Shown piece after piece: positions 22,085-33,829 of a stretch of DNA of 64,000 nucleotides; positions within the stretch are counted from its first letter, which is position 1, and every line of letters starts with the position of its first letter. Origin of the DNA: Clarkia xantiana subsp. parviflora (taxonomy: Eukaryota > Streptophyta > Magnoliopsida > Myrtales > Onagraceae); contig JAPTYO010000013.1 in NCBI GenBank assembly GCA_036873135.1, positions 22,813,901-22,877,900 on the forward strand. Reading direction: 5' to 3'. The translations under genes and the position numbers were made by a program. The notes under the pieces are model-generated. The model made no database searches. It saw only the letters and a list, made by a program, of their open reading frames with translations, and was not told the DNA's origin.

Positions 22085-24454
22085 TCAAAGAACGCCATCA
22101 TCTCTGACAGGACTGGGCGGAACAGGCAGAAGTTGCACAATAGTGTCGCCACCGTCTTCTCCAAACAAAAAGGCAAACTGAGCTGCTGCAGCATCCAAAC
22201 GACGGAGCTCGGCAACGTGCCCAACCGCAAACTCCGCAGACGGCCCTAACCTTTTAAAGGGAAAGCCGGGAGCAAGAATGCTCACTCTACGAACAAAGTC
22301 TTCAGCAAACTCGCTAAGCATAGGAGCGGCCTTCGCCGTAGCAGCAACAGTAACCGCGCTGTCAAACTCAGGAGTAGTAGGGAACTTTCCAAGTCCCTCC
22401 TCAATGCCAGCCTTCATTGCCTCCTCGCGCACCTTCCGACAGGCAACCTTGTGTTTGCCCGCATTGTCAAAAATCGCCTTCTCAATGGCAACATTCTCAG
22501 CTTCAAGCTGAACAAGGCGGGCATGATCAGAATCATAACGGGCATCAAAATATGTCATCTTCAAAGTAAGACGGCGCACTTCATCCTTAGCTTCCTTAAG
22601 CTCGCCAGACACAACGGAAGCTTTATCGGCAATAGCACGCTTCTCCTGGACAAGTTCCAACATGAAGGAGGCCATGTGCACCATGTCAGAAACAACCTGA
22701 AAACAACAAGACAATAAGCATACATCTTCGGAAACAACGAGCATAGCAAAGCAAAGAAAGACACTTACTGGTGTGAATCCAGACAGTGATCTCTCAACAA
22801 AGGTTCGCGCCTCTTCATCGCTCGATGGTCGAACAAGTCGATCACCAGGAGGAACGAATCGATGAAGAACACGCACACCAACTTCTGGCATGCTAAGCCG
22901 GGAACTCTTGGGGAAAGTGAGATCACCCGTCATATACGGCATCCACTTATCATCCGAAGTATCGCCTTCCAAAGGATGAAGCAGATCTGCACGTCCAAGT
23001 GGCGGGAGCTACATGCAAACCAACTAGAGTTATGCAAAAACCAAAAACAAAAGCGCACAAAAACACACAGACAAGTGTTCAGCTCATACCAGAAGGAAGA
23101 GCACGTTCCACCTCGGGCCGCTCCTTCGAGCGGGGGGGGGGGGGGGGGGGGGCAGACAGCGCATCCTTGCAACCGTCAACTTCCTTCCCTTTATGGCAGG
23201 AAGAAGTAGGAACGGTCACAATAGTCATCGGGCGCTTCGAACTGCTCGAAGGACGCGTCCCAGCGGTGGACCGTTTGGCAGAATCAGGAGTGGCAACAAC
23301 GCGATCAGTAACAAGCGTCTTGCGACCTGCAAATAGCACACAAAGCTACAATCAAAATACAACTAAACTAAGACAGTATAAAAGGAAGACTGTTTATTCA
23401 AACCGTTTACCTTTTCCATGCCCGGAAGCCGCCGATGCTCCAGGAGCAAGAGATGGAACAATCCTTCCGTTAGAAGCAATCTTGCAAGCGGCTGCCGTCT
23501 GCAAAGACGAGCTTTTTCCGTCAAACCAACCTACATTGCAACACGGTAAAAGTTATAAAAATGCTTAACATACCGAAGCCGTAGAAGGGAGCACATGAAT
23601 CCCAACATCGACCAACTCCTGATCAGATACGTGCAGCGAACAAGTAAAACCACGCGATCGCTGACAGTGATATATCTGCTTTATCACCTCCCTATCCAGC
23701 AAGGAGAGCTCCCGAAAAGCAGGCGCGGGATCAGGTTTCCGAATATACTCGACGTCCCAAGTCGTACCCGCATCATGAGCAAAAAAGTAATGGTGCCTCC
23801 AATGATCGGCAGAGCGATCCGTGACGGCAACCAATCGACGACTGGAATCCCACTTGGCTTTACCAAGGCCAAGTTCCTCAAACCCATCACCTTGCAAGTT
23901 TGGCCAGCGTACTTTCACGCTACACAACCCCGCAGAGTCCGGACTCTTAAGCTGATAGAAGCAGCGAAAGATGGTGGGAGAATAATGCCATGACTGCTTG
24001 TGAAACAGCACCCTAAAGCAAGTCCACACCCGAATTCCATTGGGCGCAAGATCTAAGGGGGAAATCCCATAGCCGCTACAAAGCTCAATCAGGTCAGGGC
24101 AGTAAGGAAAGCGTAAACCCTCCTAACATGAGATGTATAAACGACGGACAAGTCTGTAGGCGGAGGAGTAGCATCTCCTAAACTACTCTTACGAATCACA
24201 TCAAAGGGGTAAACAGCCTCTACGCGAGGGTCAAGTCCAGAAGCACTCGCGTACAATACAAACAAGGGCCTATCCAAACGGTTAGTGTAAAATCTAACCA
24301 ATACTTCCGTCTCTTCGAAGGGAGGTGCCTCAGCAACTACACCCTCAGCAGTTCCCAAAACACTATCTACTTGTGAAACCAAATCTACTTCCGAGTCATC
24401 CTCAACGTCAGAATTAAAAGGAGTCTGTGATAGAGGAGTGGTGGACTTACTCAT
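22085..24454 (-). pseudogene. Element B opposite-strand ORF (Transposase_28-like plus coiled coil), broken
   Basis: Starts MSKSTTPLSQ (ATG 24454, minus). The first block has the acidic N-terminus and the DLAPN/CFRVLF region of the putative gypsy-type transposon family; the last block, ending at 22085, is a coiled coil rich in Glu/Lys/Arg, then a region ending PPSPVRDDGVL. Unlike A it has no stop at codon 10, but it has lost one G in a GGG run near 24123 (GTTAGGAGGG versus GTTAGGGAGGG), which shifts the frame to a stop 13 codons on. A poly-C/poly-Pro expansion sits in the middle (21 versus 6 bases; difference of five codons, in frame). The putative last intron is open in frame in this copy. 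Position and strand relative to gag match Tat-lineage antisense ORFs; function unknown. Confidence 0.68.
23132..23152 (+). repeat. 21-base G run inside the opposite-strand ORF
   Basis: An uninterrupted run of 21 G on the plus strand, read as poly-Pro on the minus strand. Element A has six at the same site. The difference is a multiple of three. Confidence 0.9.
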
Positions 24455-26018
24455 AGCGACAATTCAGTCAAAAAGGAAGGAGTTCCACAAAAGATTATCA
24501 CAATCTGAAAAAATCAAACAAGAAGTCCACACGTCAAAGTCATGCGATCATAAAGCGCCAATGCACATAACAACATGTGTAAGCAAAATCAACACGCATA
24601 GCAAAGCTAATGCGTGCAACAAGAGTAGCCAACGTTCCAAGAAACCATAATGCAAGCGGTGCGACTAACGTGACGAACCGCGAAAGGCAAACGCGACAAC
24701 ACTTAGGAAAAATATTTTTCTAAGGTATCAAGACAACAAACGACTACCCCCAAAGACGTTTGGCAGCTTCCGACAACCAACAAACCCGTTAAGGGAAAAA
24801 CAACACGTACCGACCAAAAGGCCTTTACGCGAAGGCATGGGGGCAATGTGTCCTATGGGGGAATTTTACCACGACTATGCACGGAGGTAAAAAATCGACT
24901 AAGGCATGAGCTAACGACGATAGCAACAACAACCAACCAGCAATTATTCGACATACGAACACCAATGAGCAGCTCTATGCAACAACAACGACAAATAGTT
25001 CAAAAGAACAACAACATGGCAACATCCAAAAATCAAGACGAAGCTGTCCTGTAAAATCGAGTTTTCAGACTACCTCAAAATGTGACAAAAAGTATCACAA
25101 TGGACTCCACTCGTCAAGACGATTTCAGAAAGGTAAAGACCGCGGCGAACGGAGCACGGGAAGGTGGCGCGTGGGTTGCACGCGCCGGCAGGACAACACA
25201 CACGCGACGGCGTGTGAGGGCGCGTCCGGCGTCGTCTGGCGATTCTGAAGGCGGCGCCGGAATCCTCACGATGATCTGAGTCGATTGGTGGTGTCAATTT
25301 CTGAAAACAAGCCAAGAATCAAACACGTAACTTTCGGGATGCACCTAAAGTTTACGACGGTGAAGAAACTATGAACAAGCAAATGGTTTCTAGAAATGGT
25401 GGAGCAATTACCTGCAAAGAAGGATGAAGAATGAATTCCAAAAAAGCTGGAAGAATGATTGGGGATTAGTGTAATCATATATCCCAAAAGATTCCTTGAT
25501 GATAAGGATCAAAGGAGTAATTCATCTACATCCACGCCTAAGTGCTTACGGTATACTCCACTCTCTTCTAAGTATTTATCTCTACGCACATGATTATTTT
25601 GGTATTACGCATATCAAATTCATCATTTTACATGCATGTTCGCATATCGCATGATTCATGATTTATTAATCGCTAAGTCATTTTAGAGTATACAGATTAT
25701 ATTTCTAGCATCACGTAATTACGTTCTTGCCATGACCGTTACTTATGCATGTTGATAAAGAACATGTCCGCATGACATATTACTAATCGCTTATATCCCT
25801 AGCGGTAATCATGTTTGCACGTTATATACGCACATTCCCTATTGCACTAACCGTGATGACAGGAAATAAAGTCACTCGGTCAAAAAATCAAAGAGCAGAC
25901 GAAATCAAGACTTCTACGTCCAACCAACAATCAAAACCGGAAGGTTAGCGTCAAGCTCAAATTGGACACGTACCCTAACTTAAAATAGAGTCAAGAAAGG
26001 TTTTAAACCGTTACATGA
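24455..26018. other. Element B non-coding region before the 3' LTR
   Basis: Matches element A bases 1-1565 in reverse. It has only one degenerate copy of the 20-bp TTGACT unit that is amplified in A. Short ORFs here do not correspond between the copies. Confidence 0.7.
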
Positions 26019-26030
26019 CTCGGGGGCAAG
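26019..26030 (+). other. Polypurine tract of element B
   Basis: CTCGGGGGCAAG directly before the TGATGG start of the 3' LTR. This is the expected place for the plus-strand primer. Confidence 0.6.
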
Positions 26031-26753
26031 TGATGGATATGTGTCCAATTCGGGTTCGTATTTATGTTTCGGGCCTCGTAAACACATCAAAAATCACATT
26101 ACGGTTTAGAAAACGTCTCCTAAGGGTCAAAACTATCCGGAAGCGCGGTACGCGCATCCGGACCGGACCTCCGGATTGCTTGCAAACCAGACATCCGGAT
26201 TGCAGCAACCGGATCGCCGGGTTGCGGCAATCCGGAGGTCCGGGTTGCACGGCAAACCGGACCTCGCCGAATTGCCCATATTCGACGAGATCCGGATTGC
26301 TCTATGGGTATTACGTGATTACCGTTACGCGTAGGGAAGTCGAGTTCGCGCATTGCCAATATTGATGACGGTTACCGCTTGCTTTTGAACCGTCATCAAA
26401 CAGCTTCAAAACCGGGTCCGGTCCTAAGGAAGCCTATAAATAGGAGGCCTTGGCCACCCATTTTCATCATCCTCTCATTTGCCCAACTTTGGCACTTTGA
26501 GCTATGACTTCTCTCTAGAAATATTTTCTCTCTCTAGAGTTATCTTTTTTAGCCCAATCGTGACTTAGGCATCGGAGAGGGCTCCACTAGCACCACCCCC
26601 CCCCCCCTCTTCGTGCTAGTATTGGCCCTTTGTGCATGAACGGACCCCGTAGCTAAGGAGAGAAAGAGAAATAGGAGTAAGATGTGCCCAAACGCTAAGA
26701 CTTGTGCTCAGACAGTCATTTCCTGAGACACAGACGCTTCCTGAGACGCAACA
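26031..26753 (+). repeat. 3' LTR of element B (723 bp)
   Basis: Starts TGATGGATATG, ends GACGCAACA. It retains the U3 and TATA region lost from the 5' LTR, plus a cluster of CCGGATTGC/GGTCCGG repeats (26155-26250). Its 3' part is shortened: it jumps from the first GACGCAA (about 26745) straight to the terminal CA, whereas the 5' LTR has about 185 bp between two GACGCAA copies. This looks like a deletion between short direct repeats. Confidence 0.88.
26435..26442 (+). promoter_or_regulatory. TATA box in the 3' LTR of element B
   Basis: TATAAATA in the U3 part, matching the one in element A's LTR. The 5' LTR of B does not have it. Any transcript starting here would run rightwards out of the element. 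Confidence 0.6.
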
Positions 26754-27148
26754 AAAATGGGTTCAACCCATTTTGATACTTATATTTGAGTATCATGAAA
26801 AGTCAAAAGACAAATGAAAAGTGACATGGATCCACATAAGAAATTGATATTGTTGCTTTTGGAGAAAGTGGTCATTAAAAATGAATTTAATGAATGACTT
26901 TGAAAATGGATGGTTCAGATCTTGGTTTTTTTTTAAACAATTAATATTTAAATCTTGAAACAATCGAAAAAATTACAAAAAATTTTAAATCTCACAAAAT
27001 TTTAACCATCATATCTAATTATATATATATCACTTAGTATAGTTTTTTTAGTAATAATATATATATTTAGTCAATATAAATAAATAAAAATATTGAAATA
27101 TAGTCAATATTGACATTGAATTAATATATATATATATATATATATATA
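26754..27148. other. AT-rich spacer
   Basis: Begins with the right AAAAT duplication of element B. It contains TA-dinucleotide runs near 27010-27060 and 27125-27148. No gene. Confidence 0.6.
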
Positions 27149-27331
27149 TGTTACGAAAGTATAGGGCTAATGGAAGAGAGAATTTAGAGATGATATTATT
27201 ATTACACATAGGAGCCCTTATATAGGGATTACATAGACTTGGGAGGAAGTAAATTTAATACTAGGAAAGTCTAAATAAGGAAGATGGTATATACACATAA
27301 TATTGAACATCCACTAAATATATTCATAACA
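27149..27331 (-). repeat. LTR of element D (183 bp)
   Basis: On the minus strand it starts TGTTATGAATA at 27331 and ends TTTCGTAACA at 27149, just after the polypurine tract AAGGGGGAG. It contains TATATAAGGG, a likely promoter core. Only this one copy is visible in the window. Confidence 0.75.
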
Positions 27332-28389
27332 CTCCCCCTTGGATGTTCATAAGGGAATTGTGCCTCCTTAAAACCTTACTGAAAAAAAAAAAAAAACCCA
27401 TTGGGATAAAAATCTAGTGAAGGAAAAAGATTACACAATTATGGATCCCTTTTGTAAGCTGTCTCGTTAAAAACCTTACCAGGAAAACCCGATGGGACAA
27501 AACCTTGGTTAAGGGAAAAAGAGTGCAGCGGTGTAGATTCTCCCCCTGATGTTGACATCGCGTAATTTCATTAAGTCGACGCAATCCAACCATGTTCGCC
27601 AATATTCCAGATGTCACAGTCGATAAAGCCTCCTTGAAAAGATCGCTAGATAGTCATATGAACAAATTCGTTGGATGAAGAATAACTTGAGGCGAATGTG
27701 TTTTGTATGTCTCCTTTGATATAACAATCTTCAACTCGAGCTATATAACCTGCATTATCTTCATATATACAAAATAATTGTACATTTCACAATATAACTT
27801 GCATTTTGCATAGCCAACTAATTTAGGACTTGATTATATCCGATAATAAACTCATGTAATTCGTCCCTCGGAGATACATAAATATTTTCTTAACTTTTTT
27901 CAAATTTCACTATATTGGGGAAGAACTGAATCTTGCTTATAACCAATAATACATCGCGTTCCTTCTAATTAGCAAGATACATTAGCGTTAATGTAGCACT
28001 ACATAAGGTACTTCTGGACCATTATGTTCTTCATCAATCTCACGAGGACGGAAAATATATTTATTCAAATCTATTATTCTTACAACCATTAAGGTACTCA
28101 ATATATGTGTTTAGCTATGCAAAATAGCTTTAAGACATTTTTCATAGGACAATATTATTTTCAGTCTCTTAAGTACTCGATATTCAGGTCGAGCCAAACC
28201 TTTGTCCTTTCAATATATTTCGTCTGAATTTTGACATCATCAATAAATTGATTGTATTTAAAACTGTTCAGGAGTTTCGATATCTTCAAATTTTCCCCCT
28301 CACGCGTGATAAATTCATCTTATCAAAATATCAGTTTTCTTGATTCGCATAATATCATATAATATATACACTACCAGAAATTTGGCTTT

Positions 28390-28515
28390 CAACGACAGAA
28401 TTTTAACGACAGGAAAGAAATCCTCTCGTTAAAAATACTTTTAAGGACAGGATAATAGCCCTGTCGTTATTTTTTTTGGACTTTTAAGGACAGGATTCGG
28501 AACCCTGTCATTAAT
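28390..28515. repeat. Left subterminal repeats of the CACTA element
   Basis: Several inverted and direct copies of ACGACAGG / CCTGTCGTTAA, for example at 28397, 28409, 28428, 28447 and 28461. They are the probable binding sites for the TnpA-like protein. Confidence 0.85.
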
Positions 28516-28945
28516 TAGAGATAAAAAGCCTATTACTTGTTTTGGGCTATTAAGAATTTAAGACAAACTTAACTTTTTTTGCCAAGACTCATTTAAAATC
28601 CATATTCTCATCTATTTGGCCCATATAATGTAAGTGAAAGCCCAGTTCACTATCGAGACCTTAACTCTTCTAATTATTATTACTATCAGTTCATTGCCGT
28701 GATTTTGCCCAAGTTTTTTTAGCCCTAAATCGACGACGATTAGAGCGACTGCGAGACGGATCTTCTTCAAGATAATTCTTCACCCTAAATCGACGAGAGA
28801 ATGCTCTACATGTACGGAATCGTCATCGGGGGAATGCTATCCACGTCCTGATTCGTCTGAGCCGAGGTTCTCTCCATCTACATTCTTATTACAATAGTTT
28901 ATTAGATCTGAGTATTTCTAAATTCCACCGTAAATACTGATTCGA

Positions 28946-30868
28946 ATGAGTAATACTGATTCGAGTTATGATTTTCCAGTGAACAATAATGATTCGAGTT
29001 ATGATTCTCAACAATGTAGTCGATTGGCTAAGCTGGCTAAAGGTGAAAAATTGGAGATCAAATTTTATGAAAGTCGAGGCGCAGGTGAATTTCATGAGGA
29101 ATGGTCAAGATACCTTGGTCGACTAGTGCGTGATCGAAATATTTTTCCTTTGGCGATTGCTAGCAGGAATGACAATTCAGAAGATAGGCTCAAGCATATA
29201 TGGGCTGCAGTTAATGTATTCTTCCTAATTTGTTATGACTTTTATTACTAACTTTATTCTTGCATTGTTGAACTTAGATTGCAATATTTTTTTGTAGGAG
29301 AAGTTTGAAGGAGAGGATTTGGCGAACAACCGAGACGCTACATTAGCTCATATGAAAGAACTTTGGATGAAGTGGCGAAGCAAGATGTATTGTGACCATG
29401 TAAAAGGAAAGCCGGTCGCCTTAGCATTGAAGAGCAAACCAGAACAAGTACATTCAGACGATTGGGATTGGCTCATCAAGAGATATTGGAGTAAAGCATC
29501 ATTCAAGGTATAATCCATTTATTTATTTTTATGAGAGTAATAACTAGATATGTGATTTTGTTGCAATAAAGCCAAAATTTTGGATTACAGGAAGCTAGTA
29601 AGAGAAACTCGATTAACCGATCTAAAGTCACCATGCCTCATCGTACTGGAAGCAAACCATTTAGAGCAATAAAATGGGATAAGGTAAGACATAATTATGA
29701 TATATGTAAATATTAGCACTTAAATGTGTTAATCTAGTAGTTAAATATATGTATATGTGTTTCTAAAAGGGAGGAAAGGAAGGGAATCCACCGGGACAGG
29801 TTGAGATGTTCTTTCACACACGCCAAAAAGGGGAAGTAATTATTGATAGGGTGGCTCAAGATAAATATGTAAGTTACTATGCTTTGTTTTCTGTATATAT
29901 ACTAGCTTTATTCATTCATAGCCTCAGCCATGTCCAGTCCAGCCACTTGGTTACCATGCTCTGTTCTTTTTTATCCTCCTACTGTTTTTTTCTTTAATAA
30001 CGAGGGAAATTGGCTCATGAAACTTCCCCTTATTCTAAAAAGTTATCTGTTATACACATATATAAATGATGAATAATTGGATAGCCTACGGCTGTACTTG
30101 TGATGTTATTTCCAGAATTACTATCTCCAATAGTAAAATTTGTCTAAACAACAGAACAAGTTTTCTTCATATTTGTCTTCATTTTTTTTTTTTTTTTTTT
30201 AATAAACATGTATATGTTGACAGGAAAAGATGCAAGAAGTAAGAAGATCAGACCCTTCAATCTCTGATATATCTCTAATTGAGAAGTGTTTTGGGAATCA
30301 AAACAAGAATTCTGTCATTACCTATGGTGGTGGTGTGAGACCGAATTTTTTTAAGAAAGGAGAATCATCTTCAAGCAGACAAGTTGAGTTGGAGATTCGA
30401 GTTACCGTAGCTGAAAATGAGAACTTGATTTTGAAGAATCGGATTGAAGGTCTTGAAGCAACTCAACAAGAAAATGATTTACTCAAGCGTCGTATTGAAT
30501 CTCTCGAGTCTACTCAACAGGAAAATCATGCAATGAAGAAACGAATGGATGCTCTAGAAAAGGCTCTTTATCAGAATCATTATTCTAACTGCAACAATTC
30601 ATTGCCACCTTTTCCAGATCAGGTAAGCAATTCTCTATAATTTCCTTATGTATTCCATCACTGATGTCATTTTATATCTAATATTTTTCTTCTCTGCCAA
30701 CTATAGTCAAGTGAAGTTCAGTCGCCTATCACAGTGGCCAGCGATGAGGTAAAGGTCACAAAGAAAAAGAAAAAGAAGGTGAAGCGGGTTCATGAGAATT
30801 CTATGGATGCTGAAAACCCAGATGTAGATTCAGGTAATAACTGTACATTCTTTGTGAGTTATGCATAA
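28946..30868 (+). CDS. TnpA-like / Transposase_24-type protein of the CACTA element
   Basis: Six exons joined in phase: 28946-29215, 29298-29507, 29591-29683, 29770-29868, 30224-30622, 30707-30868, giving 410 residues with no internal stop. The central part carries the family pattern of plant transposase Ptta/En/Spm (PF03004): [62 protein letters not shown]. The last third has heptad-like repeats (about residues 260-330: the LE-T-QEN pattern three times), a predicted coiled coil for oligomerisation, and a Lys-rich tail. In En/Spm the equivalent protein binds subterminal repeats and helps transposition and silencing control; that role is by analogy. The last exon could instead splice at 30832, so the C-terminus is uncertain. 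Confidence 0.82.
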
Positions 30869-31504
30869 AGTTATGCATTGCTTGTTATACCCTATACCTG
30901 AACCTAGTGGTCTTGTGGTACATGTCACTCTGAATTTGAATGGCCAGGTGAAGTTTGGGCCAGATGTTGAATGAATTGATCGCATAGATGATTTGTTCCA
31001 TCTTCTTGAATAGGTACCTTCTTGCTGTTGATTTTTAGATAGTGGAATCATGACTAGACATGCTCCCCAAGTATAGCGCCTTTTAATTTGTTCATTCTCC
31101 ATCCTTTAAGGCAGTAATTATCTTTGTTTAGTTGACTTGGTTGTAACGGATCTCCAATGGATTTCATGGTGCAGGATCTCCAATGGATTTTATGGTGCAG
31201 GTAGTGGTAACTCTCTAGTGGATTTCATGGTGGAGATAGTGGTAACTCTCCAGTGGATATCACCAGCTTTAGTTGAGTCAACTATTTGTCTCTTTAATGA
31301 TTTAAGGCTATCTAGATATCTTCTGTCAGGTGTAGGGTATTTAGAGGTGTTGTGTTGAACATGATGGATTTAGAGGTCTTGGTGTATTTTGGATTTAATG
31401 AGTTTTGGGGTCTTGTATTGAACCTTTAAAATTTACATATATATAAAATCAGTTTTGTCAAGTATTATTGCTGCTAAAAATTAAAATGTATACCTGTTGC
31501 TAGA

Positions 31505-31815
31505 GGCTTTAGCGACATTTTCTGTTGCTCGAGGATTTAGCGACAGGTATTTCCTGTCGCTATTATTAACGACAGGAAATTCCTGTCGCTAAAGATTAAC
31601 GACAGGTAGTTCCTGTCGCTAATACTGACGACAGGTAATACCTGTCGCTAAAGATTAACGACAGGTAGTTCCTGTCGCTAAAAAATTTAGCGACGGGATA
31701 AATATCCTGTCGTTAATACTATTAGTGGCAAGGGCTTTAACGACGGGATAGCGACAGGAAAACTCCTGTCGCTAAAACTTTTAGCGACAGGAAAGCCCTG
31801 TCGCTAAAAGCCCTT
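31505..31815. repeat. Right subterminal repeats of the CACTA element
   Basis: A dense array of CCTGTCGCTAA and its complement TTAGCGACAGG, more than fifteen copies in both orientations, over about 300 bp. Denser than the left end. A smaller array of GTGGATTTCATGGTG-type units (31145-31255) precedes it. Confidence 0.88.
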
Positions 31816-31830
31816 TTTCTAGTAGTGATA

Positions 31831-33750
31831 TTAGCTCAAATGAGCTATACATTGTGGAGAATATAACATAATCTGCATGTATTATTTTAAATGGTACAAT
31901 ATATTTATTATCCAACATTCTTGGAAAAAAAAAATCATGCTAACATTTTCAATCCTTCATGGATTTTCACTTTAATTTTGCTATCAAATTAGCCACCCAA
32001 AAAGGCTATAAATAATTCATATGTGAGACGCATTTAAATTTTTTTATGTACCGCCAACGTAATAATATAATTGAAGGTGATTGCTCCACTAAATGATCCA
32101 TATAATAATTGCCAGGATTCTGCATATAACATTTGTACCACAGGTTGTGCGTATATATCTTACGACACAATTTATTTATGCGAGAAATAATTTGTATCCA
32201 CTGGCTTCCACCTTCTGCATTTTTCATGTTAATACTTGCGTCTTTTCAAACTTTGGCCAATCATAATATTTGTTTAACATATTGAGCTCAAGATCCTCGT
32301 CTTGTTTTATGATTTCACTCATGAATAATATTCAAAACTGTTGTCGACAACTTTATATTTTACGGTTCCATCACTTCCCATTAATGACATAACTCATTCA
32401 GATCTCTTTATTGTAATTACTTTCAAGTACCTGAACCATTTATGGGGTTTCATATTTAGTTATGTTTTTAATTCTTTTGGGAAATCACTTCCACAATAAG
32501 ACCATATTTATTTTTTTTTTCTTTCCATGCTCCATTCTTCTTTCAAAAAATTTCGTGGAACCATTATCGCACGCTTCAGGCGTGACTTATTTTTCATTAT
32601 AAATTGTCCAACCGGGACATTTAAATTGGAGCATTTGCAGCCGGTAATTGACTTATGACTTTCTGGGTCTCATAAAGTCACTTAATAGGCAGTATCTGAA
32701 AATGGTTATCTCTTTGAACTTCAGGTTCATATTATCATTGTGCGAGGATCTAAATGAGATAATAACAATTTTTGTTCAGTCAATCTATTTTCTGCCAGCT
32801 GCTTCTTTTCTCCCCCTAATGTTAGGAAAAGTTGTTCAACAATGACAATCAACAAATCTTGTTTTAAATATATATCAGTCGTTGTTCCCAATAAATTGTC
32901 TATATCCAACATATTTTTCCCAACATTCCAGACCCATCTTAGTGTGTTGCGTTAGAGCAATTCAAATATATATCGCATTTCATAAAATTCATAAATGGGA
33001 AAAATTTTCTATTGACTAAAATTGGTTGTAATTGGGAGAGCTATGATTTAAAATTGGCTTGATGGGAAATTATACTGTTTTTTGCATTAACATGCATTTA
33101 TACTCAATTTTGCTCTCATCGGTAGCAGTTTAGCTATTTTATTGGAGGCTCTTTGTAACTTTTATGCTAAACTGCAAATCTGGACATGTAATTGTCCGAA
33201 TTTTGTACTAAATATCAACTTTCAATATGATCATCATTCTTTATTGCATAATCTGAAATTTGTTCTTGCAAATTCATAATCAACGCACATGTGACCATAT
33301 CGTAGATGCATCTTTCAAAATAAAATTTCGGTCAACATGGCAGGTGAACGGGCCCATATTCACCTTTTATTATTTCCATAAATAATGGAATTTTATCCCA
33401 AATTTAGTTGATGATGATCACATAATTTTTCTTGAGAGCAAGTATCGTAATGATTTATGGAGAATCTTCAGGTTCTTCCAAATAATGTCATGCAAATCGT
33501 AAGTGATCCGGAATGGTCCGTAACCGGTCACGCCAAATATTGTATTATATGGGTAAAACTTCTGATTTACCTCTATATGAATCAGTAAACTTCAGGTTTA
33601 CCGAATATATAATCAATCACGTCAATATTGGCGGTAAACTTCTAGTTTTCCTGATTTTTTTTCATAATCCTGATAACACACTCCGCATGTTTAATTTTTT
33701 CATCTGCATCATAATGATGATTGCGGAGTATTCACATTCTTTATAATAAG
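31831..33750 (-). pseudogene. Element D integrase/RT remnants
   Basis: Best preserved at 32912-32727, where a 61-residue open stretch on the minus strand carries GGEKKQLAEN and LLLSHLDPRT, the block between integrase and RT of many plant copia polyproteins. Upstream (33000-32920) residues such as RWVWNVGKNM resemble the QRRLGIYVGY block. Farther out (33000-33750) no block can be placed with confidence. All frames have stops. Confidence 0.6.
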
Positions 33751-33829
33751 AAATACATATGAAGTATATGAAAGCATAAAAAAAAATGCATAAAGCATAA
33801 ATAAATAAATGAATAAATAAATAACTTCG

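Larger units (their letters stand above)
16378..26753 (+). mobile_element. Element B: complete Tat-like Ty3/gypsy retroelement lacking pol
   Basis: The LTRs are 16378-16946 and 26031-26753, both TG...CA, flanked by AAAAT on each side (16373-16377 and 26754-26758). Order: 5' LTR, primer-binding site (16949), gag-protease-second gag-like module (16996-20142), a non-coding region with a 67-bp array, an ORF on the minus strand (24454-22085), about 1.5 kb non-coding, polypurine tract, 3' LTR. There is no reverse transcriptase, RNase H or integrase. It must have moved using enzymes supplied by another element. It is a sister copy of element A in the opposite orientation, about 6.2 kb away. Confidence 0.92.
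28369..31827 (+). mobile_element. Non-autonomous CACTA (En/Spm) transposon, 3459 bp
   Basis: Starts CACTACCAGAAA and ends with TTTCTAGTAGTG, the complement of CACTACTAGAAA. The flanks are ATA on both sides (28366-28368 and 31828-31830), the 3-bp duplication typical of CACTA elements. Both ends are packed with subterminal units of the form TTAACGACAGG / CCTGTCGCTAA. It carries one gene, a TnpA-like protein, and no TNP2/TnpD-type catalytic transposase, so it needs a helper. It sits inside the RT region of copia element D. Confidence 0.92.

Noticed and set aside
22561..22764. Alternative minus-strand ORF overlapping the coiled-coil exon
   Set aside because: It is the putative last intron and exon read in the wrong frame.
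27414..27617. 67-codon minus-strand ORF as a possible gene
   Set aside because: It is the 3' non-coding tail of copia element D next to its LTR, with short remnants of the end of RNase H.
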